A DNA stretch of 64,000 bases, taken from assembly GCF_027107535.1 (NCBI RefSeq), contig NZ_CP114283.1, positions 3,968,001-4,032,000 of the forward strand, read 5' to 3'. The notes beneath the pieces are model-generated. The model had not been told where the DNA came from, did no database searches, and worked only from the letters and a program-made list of their open reading frames with translations. The stretch is from Streptomyces aurantiacus. GTDB taxonomy: Bacteria; Actinomycetota; Actinomycetes; Streptomycetales; Streptomycetaceae. Of the stretch, positions 15,880 through 24,185 are shown piece after piece. Position numbers and translations under genes: made by a program. Every line of letters starts with the position of its first letter. The first letter of the stretch is position 1.

Positions 15880-16669
15880 AGCCGCCGGCGTGCTCCATGG
15901 CCTCCACGATCGCGTCCCAGAACCGGGACCTGGCCTCCAGGGCGAGGGCCGCGGTCTCCGCGGCCTCCTGCCAGCGGGTGTCGTCGTCGCCGCAGAGGTC
16001 GGCCACCATGGCCATGGCCATGGGCGTGTGTTCCTCGCCGTCGACCTCGATGTGGCGGGCCAGGTAGTCGCAGAAGACCGGGAACCGGTCGGCGCCCTCC
16101 TTCTTGATCACCTGGTCGAACATGTCCGGGATGAGGTCCTCCCGGGAGAAGGCGAAGGCCGCAGCCCGGGCGTGGAGCGGGCGGTCGTGGATGATCCCGA
16201 ACGTCGTACGGACGAACTCGGCGGCGGGGCCGGGGACCTGGGCGACCCGCAGCGCGGCGGGCACGTCGTGCCCCTCCGTGAGCAGCGCGAGGAACGTGTC
16301 CAGGCGTGAGGTGTCCGCGCCCGCCTCGGTCATTCCGGCCCGGTACAGCTCGAAGTGGCTGGTGAAACCGCCGTCCAGCTCGTCGCTCTCCTCCACCAGC
16401 ACGATGTCGTTGATCAGACGCCGGCTCACCTGCGAACCGCGGGGCACCCAGGGGACGTCCACACACGTCAACTCCCGCTGGAGGGACTTCAGCAGGGACA
16501 TGAAGTCCCACACCGCGAAGACGTGGTGCTGCATGAAGGTCGCCATCTGTTCCCGCGTATTTATCCGCTGGTAGATCGGATGGGCGGTCACCTCTTTACG
16601 GGCCGGTTCGATCCCCGCGCGCACCCTGTCGATCCCTGCGTGGGTCATGCTCCAGTCATACCTGGACAT
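15878..16669 (-). CDS. DUF3050 heme-oxygenase-fold protein, possible diiron oxygenase
   Basis: A 263-residue all-helical protein of the DUF3050 type, expected to have the heme-oxygenase fold. Candidate metal ligands can be seen: E97 and H105 ([14 protein letters not shown]), E177 (FSREDLI), and H206-D210-H214 ([10 protein letters not shown]). This resembles the E/H, E, H-D-H layout of heme-oxygenase-like diiron oxidases, although the spacings of E97-H105 and D210-H214 are one residue longer than in the members I recall. The start at 16669 has AGGAG 5 nt upstream; the ATG at 16681 overlaps that site. It is divergent from the 4-aminobenzoate genes across a 273-nt gap, so oxidation of an aminobenzoate-derived substrate is an attractive but unproven role. 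Confidence 0.8.
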   Translation of the reverse strand: MSRYDWSMTHAGIDRVRAGIEPARKEVTAHPIYQRINTREQMATFMQHHVFAVWDFMSLLKSLQRELTCVDVPWVPRGSQVSRRLINDIVLVEESDELDGGFTSHFELYRAGMTEAGADTSRLDTFLALLTEGHDVPAALRVAQVPGPAAEFVRTTFGIIHDRPLHARAAAFAFSREDLIPDMFDQVIKKEGADRFPVFCDYLARHIEVDGEEHTPMAMAMVADLCGDDDTRWQEAAETAALALEARSRFWDAIVEAMEHAGG

Positions 16670-16810
16670 GGATCTCCTCATAGCTCTTTACAGGTCTGGC
16701 TGATTCGGCTCTTCGCGTCGCCGGTGAACGGTGCCCCCGAGAGTGATGGTGCCGCTCTTTTCGAGCGTCGGGCAAGCGATTCCGGGAATCCCGGAAAGTA
16801 GCGCGGGAGA

Positions 16811-16841
16811 GTGTCCGGCAAAGTGTGTCGAATCGGACACA
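16811..16841. promoter_or_regulatory. Possible operator in the divergent DUF3050/ABM promoter region
   Basis: GTGTCCG at 16811-16817 and CGGACAC at 16834-16840 form an exact 7-bp inverted repeat with a 16-nt spacer; a partly overlapping imperfect repeat (GTGTGTCGA...TCGGACAC) sits inside it. The gap separates two divergent genes of the presumed 4-aminobenzoate cluster, so a shared regulator site is plausible. No regulator gene is adjacent. Confidence 0.45.
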
Positions 16842-16942
16842 AAGGTGACGAAGGCATGTGAGCCGGGCAGCGGCAAAAACTCCGTTGAGAGTTGAACAGC
16901 AAGCCTTCTCTTTCCGTATTCCAGGGCGTGACCAGGAATCCC

Positions 16943-17524
16943 GTGACCGTCACCGTCGCGTATCGAGTGGTGCCGGGCCGCGAGGCCGAGTTCCACTCCT
17001 GGGGGTGGGGTGTACTACGTGCCGGTGCGCGGCAACCGGGCTTTCTCGGTGGTGGCGTACTCGTCGACGGAGAGGCTGAGTGGCATGTGGTTTACCGCTT
17101 CACCAGCGAAGATTCCGTCCTGGCCTGGGACTCTTCGCCCGAGCGGGTGCAGTGGCAGGCCCGCGGCGAGACGCTTGCCCGGGAGACCGGGCGGCGGACC
17201 GTGCAAGGCTCCAGGGTCTGGTTCGATTCGCAGAACGAAACCGCTTCCGCGGCTGCGGCGGCCCCTCGTCCGCCACCGAAGTGGAAGTTATGGTTCGTGA
17301 ATATGAGCGCGGTCTTCCCTCCCGTGCTCCTGTTCAATTTGGCAATTCTTCCTTATCTCGGCAGCCTCAACCCTCTCATCCGTACCCTGCTGCTGTGCCT
17401 GGCCGTCACGGCCATTGTCACGTGGATCCTCATGCCGCGACTCCAGCGTTTCTTCAAGAAATGGCTGTACCCGCCCCTGCAGGCGATCCGTGGACGGCAC
17501 AAACGCCGCACCGCGCAAGGCTGA
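16943..17524 (+). CDS. ABM-domain protein with C-terminal membrane hairpin
   Basis: A 193-residue protein. Residues 1-95 (VTVTVAYRVVPGREAEFHSWGWGVLRAGARQPGF...) form a dimeric alpha/beta-barrel of the antibiotic biosynthesis monooxygenase type. A Pro/Ala linker follows, then two membrane segments (NMSAVFPPVLLFNLAILPYLG and LIRTLLLCLAVTAIVTWILM) and a basic tail. ABM-plus-membrane proteins are widespread; most have no proven activity, and the ABM fold can be catalytic or purely structural. The GTG at 16943 has AGGA 6 nt upstream; GTG 16928 and TTG 16892 are alternatives. It lies 28 nt before pabAB and is probably its operon leader, tying it to the aminobenzoate cluster. Confidence 0.78.
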   Translation: MTVTVAYRVVPGREAEFHSWGWGVLRAGARQPGFLGGGVLVDGEAEWHVVYRFTSEDSVLAWDSSPERVQWQARGETLARETGRRTVQGSRVWFDSQNETASAAAAAPRPPPKWKLWFVNMSAVFPPVLLFNLAILPYLGSLNPLIRTLLLCLAVTAIVTWILMPRLQRFFKKWLYPPLQAIRGRHKRRTAQG

Positions 17525-17552
17525 GAAAGACAAATAAAGGGGGGTGGGCAGG

Positions 17553-19700
17553 TTGAAGACCTTGCTCATCGACAATTACGACTCGTATACGTACAACCTG
17601 TTCCAGCTGATGGCCGAGGTCAACGGCGAAGAGCCGACGGTGGTCCTCAACGACGCCCCGGCCGGCACTCGCCCGGACCTCCGGGAGTTCGACAACGTGG
17701 TGGTGTCCCCGGGGCCCGGACACCCCGGCCGGCCCCGTGACTTCGGGATCAGCGCCACCGTGCTCGCGGAGTCCACCGTCCCCGTCCTGGGCGTCTGTCT
17801 GGGGCACCAGGGCATCGCGGCGGCCGAGCACGGCCGGGTGGCGGCCGCACCGCAACCACGGCACGGGCATCTCTCACGCATCCGGCACGACGGCGAGGAC
17901 CTGTTCCGCGGACTGCCGCAGGACTTCACCGCGGTCCGCTACCACTCGCTGTCCGTGCGCGAACCCCTGCCCGCGAGCCTCAAGGGCACCGCCTGGGCCG
18001 AGGACGGCGTACTCATGGGACTGCGGCACCGCAGCCGGCCGCTGTGGGGCGTGCAGTTCCACCCGGAGTCCGTCCTCACCGAGTTCGGCCACCGGCTGTT
18101 CCTCAACTTCCGCAGTCTCACGGCGGCCCGGCCCCGCCCGGTCCGGCTGGCGAAGTCCCGGGTGCCGAGGCCGCGTCCCGAGAACACCGCCAACACGGTC
18201 TTCGTGCCCCGGCCCCGGCGGCCCGCGCCGGCCGGCTACCGGCTGCACACCCGCCGGATCGCGGCCGCCGTGGATGCCGAGACGGCCTTCACCCGGATGT
18301 GCGCAAACGCACCGAGAGCGTTCTGGCTGGACAGCGCACGGGTCGAGGAGGGGCAGTCGCGCTTCTCGTTCTTCGGCGACGGCGCCGGCCCGCTGGCCGA
18401 GTTCGTACGCTACGACGTCGACAGCGGCGTCTGCGAGATCGAGCGGGCGGGCAGGCCCGTACGGAAGGTCCGGGCCAGCGTCTTCGACTACCTGAAGCGG
18501 CAGTTGGCGACCCGTCGGGTGGACGCCGGAGAGCTGCCTTTCGACTTCACCGGCGGCTACGTCGGCTACTTCGGTTACGAGCTGAAGGCCGACTGCGGTG
18601 CCTCGAACCGCCACCGGGCCGACACCCCGGACGCCTGCTGGCTCTTCGCCGACCGGCTCGTCGCCGTCGACCACCGGGACGGATTCACCTACGCCGTCTG
18701 CCTGGCCGAGAACACCCCGAAGGGCACGCGCGAGGCCACCGACTGGCTCGACGGCGCCGTGGCACAGCTGAGCTTCGTGTCGTCGCCGGAACCCGCCCCG
18801 ACGCCGCCGTCCGCCGCCGAGCCCGACCTCCGTGCCGCCGAACCGTGGCTGATCCGCGACCGGGCGACCTACCTCGCCGACATCGAGGCCTGCCGTCGTG
18901 AACTCGAAGCCGGCACCAGCTACGAGATCTGCCTGACCAACGCCGCCGAGTTACCCGCCCCGCCCGACCCGCTGGCCTACTACCGGGTGCTCCGGCGCAT
19001 CAACCCCGCCCCGTACGCCGCGTACCTGAAGTTCGGGGACCTGGCCGTGGCGGGCGCGTCCCCCGAGCGGTTCCTGCGGATCACCCGGGACGGTGTCGCC
19101 GAGGCCAAGCCCATCAAGGGCACCGCCCCCCGCGACGGCCGCCCGGAGGAGGACGCCCGGCTCAGGGACTCGCTCGCCGCCGACCCCAAGACCCGCGCCG
19201 AGAACCTGATGATCGTCGACCTGCTCCGCAACGACCTGGGCCGCGTCTGCGAGACCGCGACGGTCCGCGTCCCCCGTCTGATGGCCACCGAGACGTACGC
19301 GACCGTGCACCAGCTCGTCTCCACCGTCGAGGGCCGGCTCCGGGAGGGCGTCGACGCGGTGGACTGCGTCCGCGCCTGCTTCCCCGGCGGCTCGATGACC
19401 GGAGCACCGAAACTGCGCACCATGGAGATCATCGACACGCTGGAGACCGAGGCCCGCGGCGTCTACTCCGGCGCCGTCGGCTACCTCGGCTGCAGCGGCG
19501 GAGCCGACCTCAACATCGTCATCCGCACCGCCGTCCTCACCGACGGCCGGATGCGTCTGGGCGCGGGCGGCGCCATCGTCCTCGGCTCCGACTCCGAGGC
19601 GGAGTACGACGAGATGCTGCTCAAGACAGCCGCTCAGCTACGGGCCCACCGCGAGGCCACCGCCACCGCGCCCCGCTCGCTGCCGGAGCAGGTCCGATGA
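17553..19700 (+). CDS. pabAB: Fused aminodeoxychorismate synthase (PabA-PabB)
   Basis: A 715-residue fusion converting chorismate plus glutamine to 4-amino-4-deoxychorismate. Residues 1-195 are the class-I glutamine amidotransferase: LLIDNYDSYTYNL at the start, nucleophile C82 in VCLGHQGIA, and the His-Glu of QFHPESV. Residues ~240-705 are the chorismate-binding PabB part, with SYEICLTNAAEL, KPIKGTAPR, NLMIVDLLRNDLGRVCE and GGSMTGAPK. The Lys of PIKGT (K522) marks aminodeoxychorismate synthase; anthranilate synthases have Ala there. Stand-alone fused PabAB genes are typical of secondary-metabolite clusters. The TTG at 17553 fits the upstream AAAGGGGGGTGGG better than the GTG at 17544. Its stop overlaps the next ATG. 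Confidence 0.95.
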   Translation: MKTLLIDNYDSYTYNLFQLMAEVNGEEPTVVLNDAPAGTRPDLREFDNVVVSPGPGHPGRPRDFGISATVLAESTVPVLGVCLGHQGIAAAEHGRVAAAPQPRHGHLSRIRHDGEDLFRGLPQDFTAVRYHSLSVREPLPASLKGTAWAEDGVLMGLRHRSRPLWGVQFHPESVLTEFGHRLFLNFRSLTAARPRPVRLAKSRVPRPRPENTANTVFVPRPRRPAPAGYRLHTRRIAAAVDAETAFTRMCANAPRAFWLDSARVEEGQSRFSFFGDGAGPLAEFVRYDVDSGVCEIERAGRPVRKVRASVFDYLKRQLATRRVDAGELPFDFTGGYVGYFGYELKADCGASNRHRADTPDACWLFADRLVAVDHRDGFTYAVCLAENTPKGTREATDWLDGAVAQLSFVSSPEPAPTPPSAAEPDLRAAEPWLIRDRATYLADIEACRRELEAGTSYEICLTNAAELPAPPDPLAYYRVLRRINPAPYAAYLKFGDLAVAGASPERFLRITRDGVAEAKPIKGTAPRDGRPEEDARLRDSLAADPKTRAENLMIVDLLRNDLGRVCETATVRVPRLMATETYATVHQLVSTVEGRLREGVDAVDCVRACFPGGSMTGAPKLRTMEIIDTLETEARGVYSGAVGYLGCSGGADLNIVIRTAVLTDGRMRLGAGGAIVLGSDSEAEYDEMLLKTAAQLRAHREATATAPRSLPEQVR

Positions 19701-21283
19701 CGCCCCCCGCCTCCGCCCCGAGCCCCACCGACACGGCCCGTCCCGCAACCGCGGAGACCGCCGAGGACACCGAGGGCGGCAACCTGGCGGTCGCGCTCGC
19801 CGCGCTGGCCGAGCGGAAGGGCTGGACGGACCGGCCCGCCTTCCATCAGGGGCACCGGGCCTGGACCCACGGTGAGGTGCACGACCTCGCGTCCCGGGCC
19901 GCCGGGGTGCTGGCCGACCACGGCGTCCGCCCCGGCGACCGGGTGCTGCTCGCGCTGCCCGACTCCCTCGCCTGGGTGACGGCCTTCCTCGCCACCGCCC
20001 GGCTCGGCGCGGTCGCGGTCCTCGTCAACCCCGAACTGACCCCGGCCAACCACGAGTTCATGGCCGCCGACGCCGAGGCCGAGCTGTGCGTGACCGGACC
20101 GGGCCTGGAGGAGCGGTTCGCCGGACGGACACGACTGGGCGCCGACCAGCTCGTCGCGCTCACCCGCGGTGCCCCGCCGACCACCGGGGCCCATCCGGCC
20201 GGCCCGCGCACCCCGCTCTACATCCAGTACACCTCCGGCACGACCGGCACCCCCAAGGGCGTCGTGCACTGCCACGGCGACCCCGGCAAATACCACGACC
20301 TCATCGGCGACCGCCTGCTGCGGATCACCCCGGACGACGTGACCCTGTCGGTGTCCAAACTGTTCTTCGCCTACGGCTTCGGCAACGCCTTCGTCTTTCC
20401 GCTCTTCTCGGGGTCCTCGGCCGTACTGGTCGACCGGCGCCCCTCGCCCGCGGCGGTCGACGAACTCGTCGCCCGCCACCGGGTGACCCTGCTCTACTCC
20501 GTCCCCTCGGCGTACGCGGCGCTGGTGGCCGACCGCGCCGACGAACACGCCGCCTGCTTCGCCTCCGTACGCGCCGCGGTGTCGGCCGGCGAAGGCATGC
20601 CCGCCGGACTCGGCGAACGCGTCACCGAGCTGCTCGGCGCGCCCGTACTGGAACAGATCGGCTCCACCGAGGCCGGACACGCCTTCTGCGCCAACAGCCT
20701 CGACGCCAACACCCCGGGCACCGTGGGCCGGCCGGTGCCCGGCTTCGACCTGGAGCTCCGCGACCGTACGGGGCACCCGGTGCCGGACGGCACGGAGGGC
20801 GAACTCTGGGTACGGGGGCCGACGTTGACCCCCGGATACCTGAACCTGCCCGAGGAGACGGAGCGCGCCCTGGCCGACGGATGGCTGGCCACCCGGGACC
20901 GCGCGCGGTGCGAGGCGGACGGCACGTACCGCATCCTCGGCAGGGCCGACGACATGGAGCTGGTCGGCGGCATCACCGTCTCCCCACTGGAGGTGGAGGC
21001 CGTCCTGCGCAGGCACCCCGCGGTACGGGAGGTCGCCGTCGCGTCGGTCGCCGACGAACGCGGCGCGACCGCCCTGCGGGCCTACGTCGTCATCGGCGTG
21101 GCGGCCACGGCCGCCCCGACCTTCGCGGCCACCAAGTCCGACCTGCAGGCCGCGCTCCTCGCCCTCGCCCGCGAACACCTGGCCGCGTTCAAGGTGCCCA
21201 GGACCATCCACGTCGTGCCGTCACTGCCCCGCACCCCGACCGGCAAGCTCCGCCGTCACCTCGTACGCCGAGGGGCGTGGTGA
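19697..21283 (+). CDS. Benzoate-CoA-ligase-like aryl-acid CoA ligase
   Basis: A 528-residue ANL-superfamily enzyme that should activate an aryl acid as the AMP ester and then the CoA thioester. It has the P-loop YTSGTTGTPKGVVH, the benzoate-CoA ligase hallmark SKLFFAYGFGNAFVFPLFSGSS, EQIGSTEAGHAF, the hinge GRADDMELVGGITVSPLEVE and the catalytic Lys in PRTPTGKLRRHL. The gene begins in a 4-nt overlap with pabAB and is followed by a further adenylating enzyme, so 4-aminobenzoate or an oxidised derivative is the likely substrate (inference). The first ~30 residues are a Pro/Ala/Thr-rich leader without homology to the core. Confidence 0.9.
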   Translation: MTPPASAPSPTDTARPATAETAEDTEGGNLAVALAALAERKGWTDRPAFHQGHRAWTHGEVHDLASRAAGVLADHGVRPGDRVLLALPDSLAWVTAFLATARLGAVAVLVNPELTPANHEFMAADAEAELCVTGPGLEERFAGRTRLGADQLVALTRGAPPTTGAHPAGPRTPLYIQYTSGTTGTPKGVVHCHGDPGKYHDLIGDRLLRITPDDVTLSVSKLFFAYGFGNAFVFPLFSGSSAVLVDRRPSPAAVDELVARHRVTLLYSVPSAYAALVADRADEHAACFASVRAAVSAGEGMPAGLGERVTELLGAPVLEQIGSTEAGHAFCANSLDANTPGTVGRPVPGFDLELRDRTGHPVPDGTEGELWVRGPTLTPGYLNLPEETERALADGWLATRDRARCEADGTYRILGRADDMELVGGITVSPLEVEAVLRRHPAVREVAVASVADERGATALRAYVVIGVAATAAPTFAATKSDLQAALLALAREHLAAFKVPRTIHVVPSLPRTPTGKLRRHLVRRGAW

Positions 21284-21324
21284 CCGTGGCCGTGAACGCG
21301 CACACCGCAGAAAGGAAAGGGCCC

Positions 21325-22917
21325 ATGCCACCATCGCAGCCCCTGCTCTTCGATCGTGGGTTCTACCTCGGCCCGCTGTTCCGGCAGGCCGCCGACCGGC
21401 ACGGAGCCGTCCCGGTCACCCTGGACCGCCCGCTGGACGTCCATCCCGGCCTCGGACTCGACCTCACCTATCCGCTCCTGGCGGCTCTGGTCGACGACCT
21501 GGCGGGGCGGTTGTGGGAGGCCGGAGTCCGGCCCTCCGAACACGTCGTCGTCCACAAGTCGGACAACCTCGACATCGTCCTGCTGGCCTGTGCCGTCTCC
21601 CACATCGGCGCCGTGCCCGTCCTGCTCTCGCCGGGTCTTCAGGGCCCCGTCGTCGGGCGGATGCTGCAGCGGCTGAACGAGCCGTGGCTCATCACCGACC
21701 GGGCGAAGCTCACCGGCCCGCTCAAGGACATCGAGGTCGCCGCGCTCGTGCGGCAGACGCTCAGCGTGGACGACGCGCCCGCTGCCGTTGCGCTGGACAA
21801 GTACGCGGGCGCCCCGCTCCACGCTCCCGTCCGGCTGCATCCCCGCGAACCCGCGCTCATCACCCACAGTTCGGGCACGACGGGCGACCCCAAGCTCGCC
21901 GTGCACTGCGCGAACACCATGTGGAACCGGCTCGTCCCGCAGAAGGCCATGGGCTGGCCCACCCGGGGCGAGACCGCGGCCCTGCACCTGTCGTTCGTGC
22001 ACTCGCGCTTCTACCATCTGCTCGGTGTGCTGCTGCACTTCGGCAGCCCGCTGCTGTTCATCACCGACCCCGAGCCCGCCGCCGCGGGTCCGCTGCTGGC
22101 CCGGCACCGTCCCGGCATCGTCGAGACCCACCCCAACACCTTCGTGCTGTGGGAGGAGCTGGCCGACGCGCCCGGCGCTCCGCTGGCCCGCGTGCGCTCG
22201 TTCAGCAGCACCTTCGACGCCATCCACCCGCGCACCGTGCAAAGGCTGCTCGGCGCGTCGAACCGGCGCTCGCCGTGGCTGATGCAGCTGTACGGGCAGA
22301 GCGAGACGGGTCCGGTCGCCTTCCAGTGGTACACGCGGCGCAGTGCGGCCCGCGCCGACGGCCGCCGGGTCGGTATCGGCATTCCCGGCTTCACCGGCGT
22401 CCGGATCGCCGACAGCGGGGGACGACGGGCCAGGCCCGGCACCGCCGGCCGCATCGAGGCGCGGACCAGGGGCCGGATTCTCACCTACCTCGGCGCCCAG
22501 AAGCAGTACGACCGTCAACTGGACGGCGGCTGGTGGCAGATGGGCGACATGGGCTACCGGAACCGGTGGGGCGCGCTGTATCTGATCGACCGTGAGATCG
22601 ACCAGATCGACGCCGTGCACAGCAACCTGGAGATCGAGGACATGCTGATGTCCCGCCTCGGTGAACTGCGCGAGGTCGTCATCGTGCCCGGCGCCGACCG
22701 TGAGCCCGTGCCGGTGGTGTGCCTGCGGCGCGAAGAGCCGCTCGACCTGCGGCGCTGGCGGGAGGCCACCGCGGACCTGCCCGCGATGGCCGACCCTCTC
22801 CAGTGGCGCTTCGAGGACCTGCCGATGACCTCCACCTGGAAGGTCAAGCGGGTGGAGATCACCCGCATGCTCACCGGGAGCACCACGGTGACCGCCGACT
22901 CCGCCGGCGGCGCCTGA
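21325..22917 (+). CDS. Divergent ANL adenylate-forming enzyme
   Basis: A 530-residue member of the acyl/aryl-AMP ligase superfamily. Core motifs are present: THSSGTTGDPKLAVH for phosphate binding, QLYGQSETGPV, and WQMGDMGYR with the ribose-binding Asp. The hinge is unusual, reading LIDREIDQIDAVHSNLEIED where most ligases have GRxDD-x-GG, and the C-terminal Lys lies in MTSTWKVKRVEI rather than PRTxxGK. The substrate cannot be read from sequence; it may load a second acyl or aryl partner. I start at the ATG at 21325, preceded by AAAGGAAAGG; an earlier in-frame GTG near 21286 is possible. Only 1 nt separates its stop from the FAD monooxygenase gene. Confidence 0.85.
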   Translation: MPPSQPLLFDRGFYLGPLFRQAADRHGAVPVTLDRPLDVHPGLGLDLTYPLLAALVDDLAGRLWEAGVRPSEHVVVHKSDNLDIVLLACAVSHIGAVPVLLSPGLQGPVVGRMLQRLNEPWLITDRAKLTGPLKDIEVAALVRQTLSVDDAPAAVALDKYAGAPLHAPVRLHPREPALITHSSGTTGDPKLAVHCANTMWNRLVPQKAMGWPTRGETAALHLSFVHSRFYHLLGVLLHFGSPLLFITDPEPAAAGPLLARHRPGIVETHPNTFVLWEELADAPGAPLARVRSFSSTFDAIHPRTVQRLLGASNRRSPWLMQLYGQSETGPVAFQWYTRRSAARADGRRVGIGIPGFTGVRIADSGGRRARPGTAGRIEARTRGRILTYLGAQKQYDRQLDGGWWQMGDMGYRNRWGALYLIDREIDQIDAVHSNLEIEDMLMSRLGELREVVIVPGADREPVPVVCLRREEPLDLRRWREATADLPAMADPLQWRFEDLPMTSTWKVKRVEITRMLTGSTTVTADSAGGA

Positions 22918-22918
22918 C

Positions 22919-24094
22919 ATGACTCCTGTCATCGTGGTGGGCGCAGGCCCCGTGGGCATGTCGGCGGCCCTCGGCCTGCGCGCCCGCGGACTGCCGGTCA
23001 CCGTCCTCGAAGCCGATCCGCAGGGGCGCCAACGGCCCGGCAGCCGCGCTCTGTTCGTGCACAAGGAGACACTGCGGCTGCTCGACGAGATGCGCCCGGG
23101 GCTGGCCGCCCGCATCGCGGAGTTCGGAAGGACCTGGCACACCAGACGCACCCTGTACCGGGGCCGTGAGGTGTACGCCCGCACGTTTCCGCCCCCCTCG
23201 TTCCCGCCGCCCTTCACCAGCCTGCGCCAGGTGGACACCGAGCGGCTGCTGCTCGACGCCTGTGAGAGCGCGGGGGTGGAGTTCGTCTGGGACGCCCGGG
23301 TGGCGGCCGTCAAGGTCACGGACGCCGAGGTCATGGTGAGCGCGGACGACGGGCGCGGCTGGACGGGCAGCCACGTCGTCGCCGCGGACGGAGCGCGCTC
23401 GGCCGTCCGACGGGAGCTGGACATCCCCATGGAGGGCACCAGCGCGGCGGGCTTCCACGTCGTCGTGGACGTGGCCGACATCCCCGGGGCCGAGCTCCCG
23501 CTGGAGCGGGTCTTCCACTACGAACACCCCGGGGCCGGCGGCCGAAGCGTCATGCGGGTGCCGTTCACCGGGGGGTTCCAGGTCGACCTGCAGTGCCGGG
23601 ACGACGACCCGCTGGAGTCCTACGGGACCGAGAACGCGGTACGGGAGTGGCTGCCCCGGGTCGTGGGGCAGGGGTACGCCGAGCGCATCCTGTGGGTGTC
23701 GACGTACCGGTTCCTGCGCAAGGTGGCGGCGGACTTCACCGACCCCGGGCGCCGGGTGCTGCTCGTCGGCGAAGCCGCCCACCTGTTCCCTCCGTTCGGC
23801 GCCCGCGGGATGAACAGCGGCATCGCGGACGCGGCGGCGGCAGCCGAAGCCGTGGCCGCCGGCACGCCGGAGGCGGTCGCACGGTTCGCGACGGACCGGC
23901 GCACGGCGGCCCTGTTCAACAGCGAGGCGGCCGGCGCGGCCCTGGACCATCTGCGGCCGCGGCGGATCGTACGAGCCAAACAGCGAGCGGCCGCGGCCCT
24001 CGCGCCCGTACTGCCGTGGTGCGGGGCCTGGCTGGAGCACGCTCCCTACGGCCCCAGACACGGCTCACCGGCGAGTGCCGGCCGGAAGTACTGA
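22919..24094 (+). CDS. Group A FAD-dependent aromatic monooxygenase
   Basis: A 391-residue flavoprotein hydroxylase of the 4-hydroxybenzoate hydroxylase/MhpA type. It has the dinucleotide fold VIVVGAGPVGMSAALGLRARG, the DG motif VVAADGARSAVRREL and the second FAD segment RRVLLVGEAAHLFPPFGARGMNSG. That segment usually reads GDAAH; here the Asp is replaced by Glu. The middle stretch HPGAGGRSVMRVPFTGGFQVDLQC is typical of actinobacterial members. It lies inside the aminobenzoate operon, so ring hydroxylation or oxidative decarboxylation of 4-aminobenzoate (or its thioester) is plausible; regiochemistry cannot be predicted. It begins directly after the ligase stop. Confidence 0.88.
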   Translation: MTPVIVVGAGPVGMSAALGLRARGLPVTVLEADPQGRQRPGSRALFVHKETLRLLDEMRPGLAARIAEFGRTWHTRRTLYRGREVYARTFPPPSFPPPFTSLRQVDTERLLLDACESAGVEFVWDARVAAVKVTDAEVMVSADDGRGWTGSHVVAADGARSAVRRELDIPMEGTSAAGFHVVVDVADIPGAELPLERVFHYEHPGAGGRSVMRVPFTGGFQVDLQCRDDDPLESYGTENAVREWLPRVVGQGYAERILWVSTYRFLRKVAADFTDPGRRVLLVGEAAHLFPPFGARGMNSGIADAAAAAEAVAAGTPEAVARFATDRRTAALFNSEAAGAALDHLRPRRIVRAKQRAAAALAPVLPWCGAWLEHAPYGPRHGSPASAGRKY

Positions 24095-24185
24095 CCGCGG
24101 CACGTCACCAGAGGGTCCGGTGGATGAATCCGGACGCCCGGGTGGACGTACTGAGGGATGTACTGAGAGGAGAGAGATTTCTTTG

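Noticed and set aside
17553..19700. Reading the fused enzyme as anthranilate synthase (TrpEG or a phenazine-type enzyme)
   Set aside because: The PIKGT motif (Lys522) is that of aminodeoxychorismate synthase; anthranilate synthases carry Ala. The PabC-like gene in the operon agrees.
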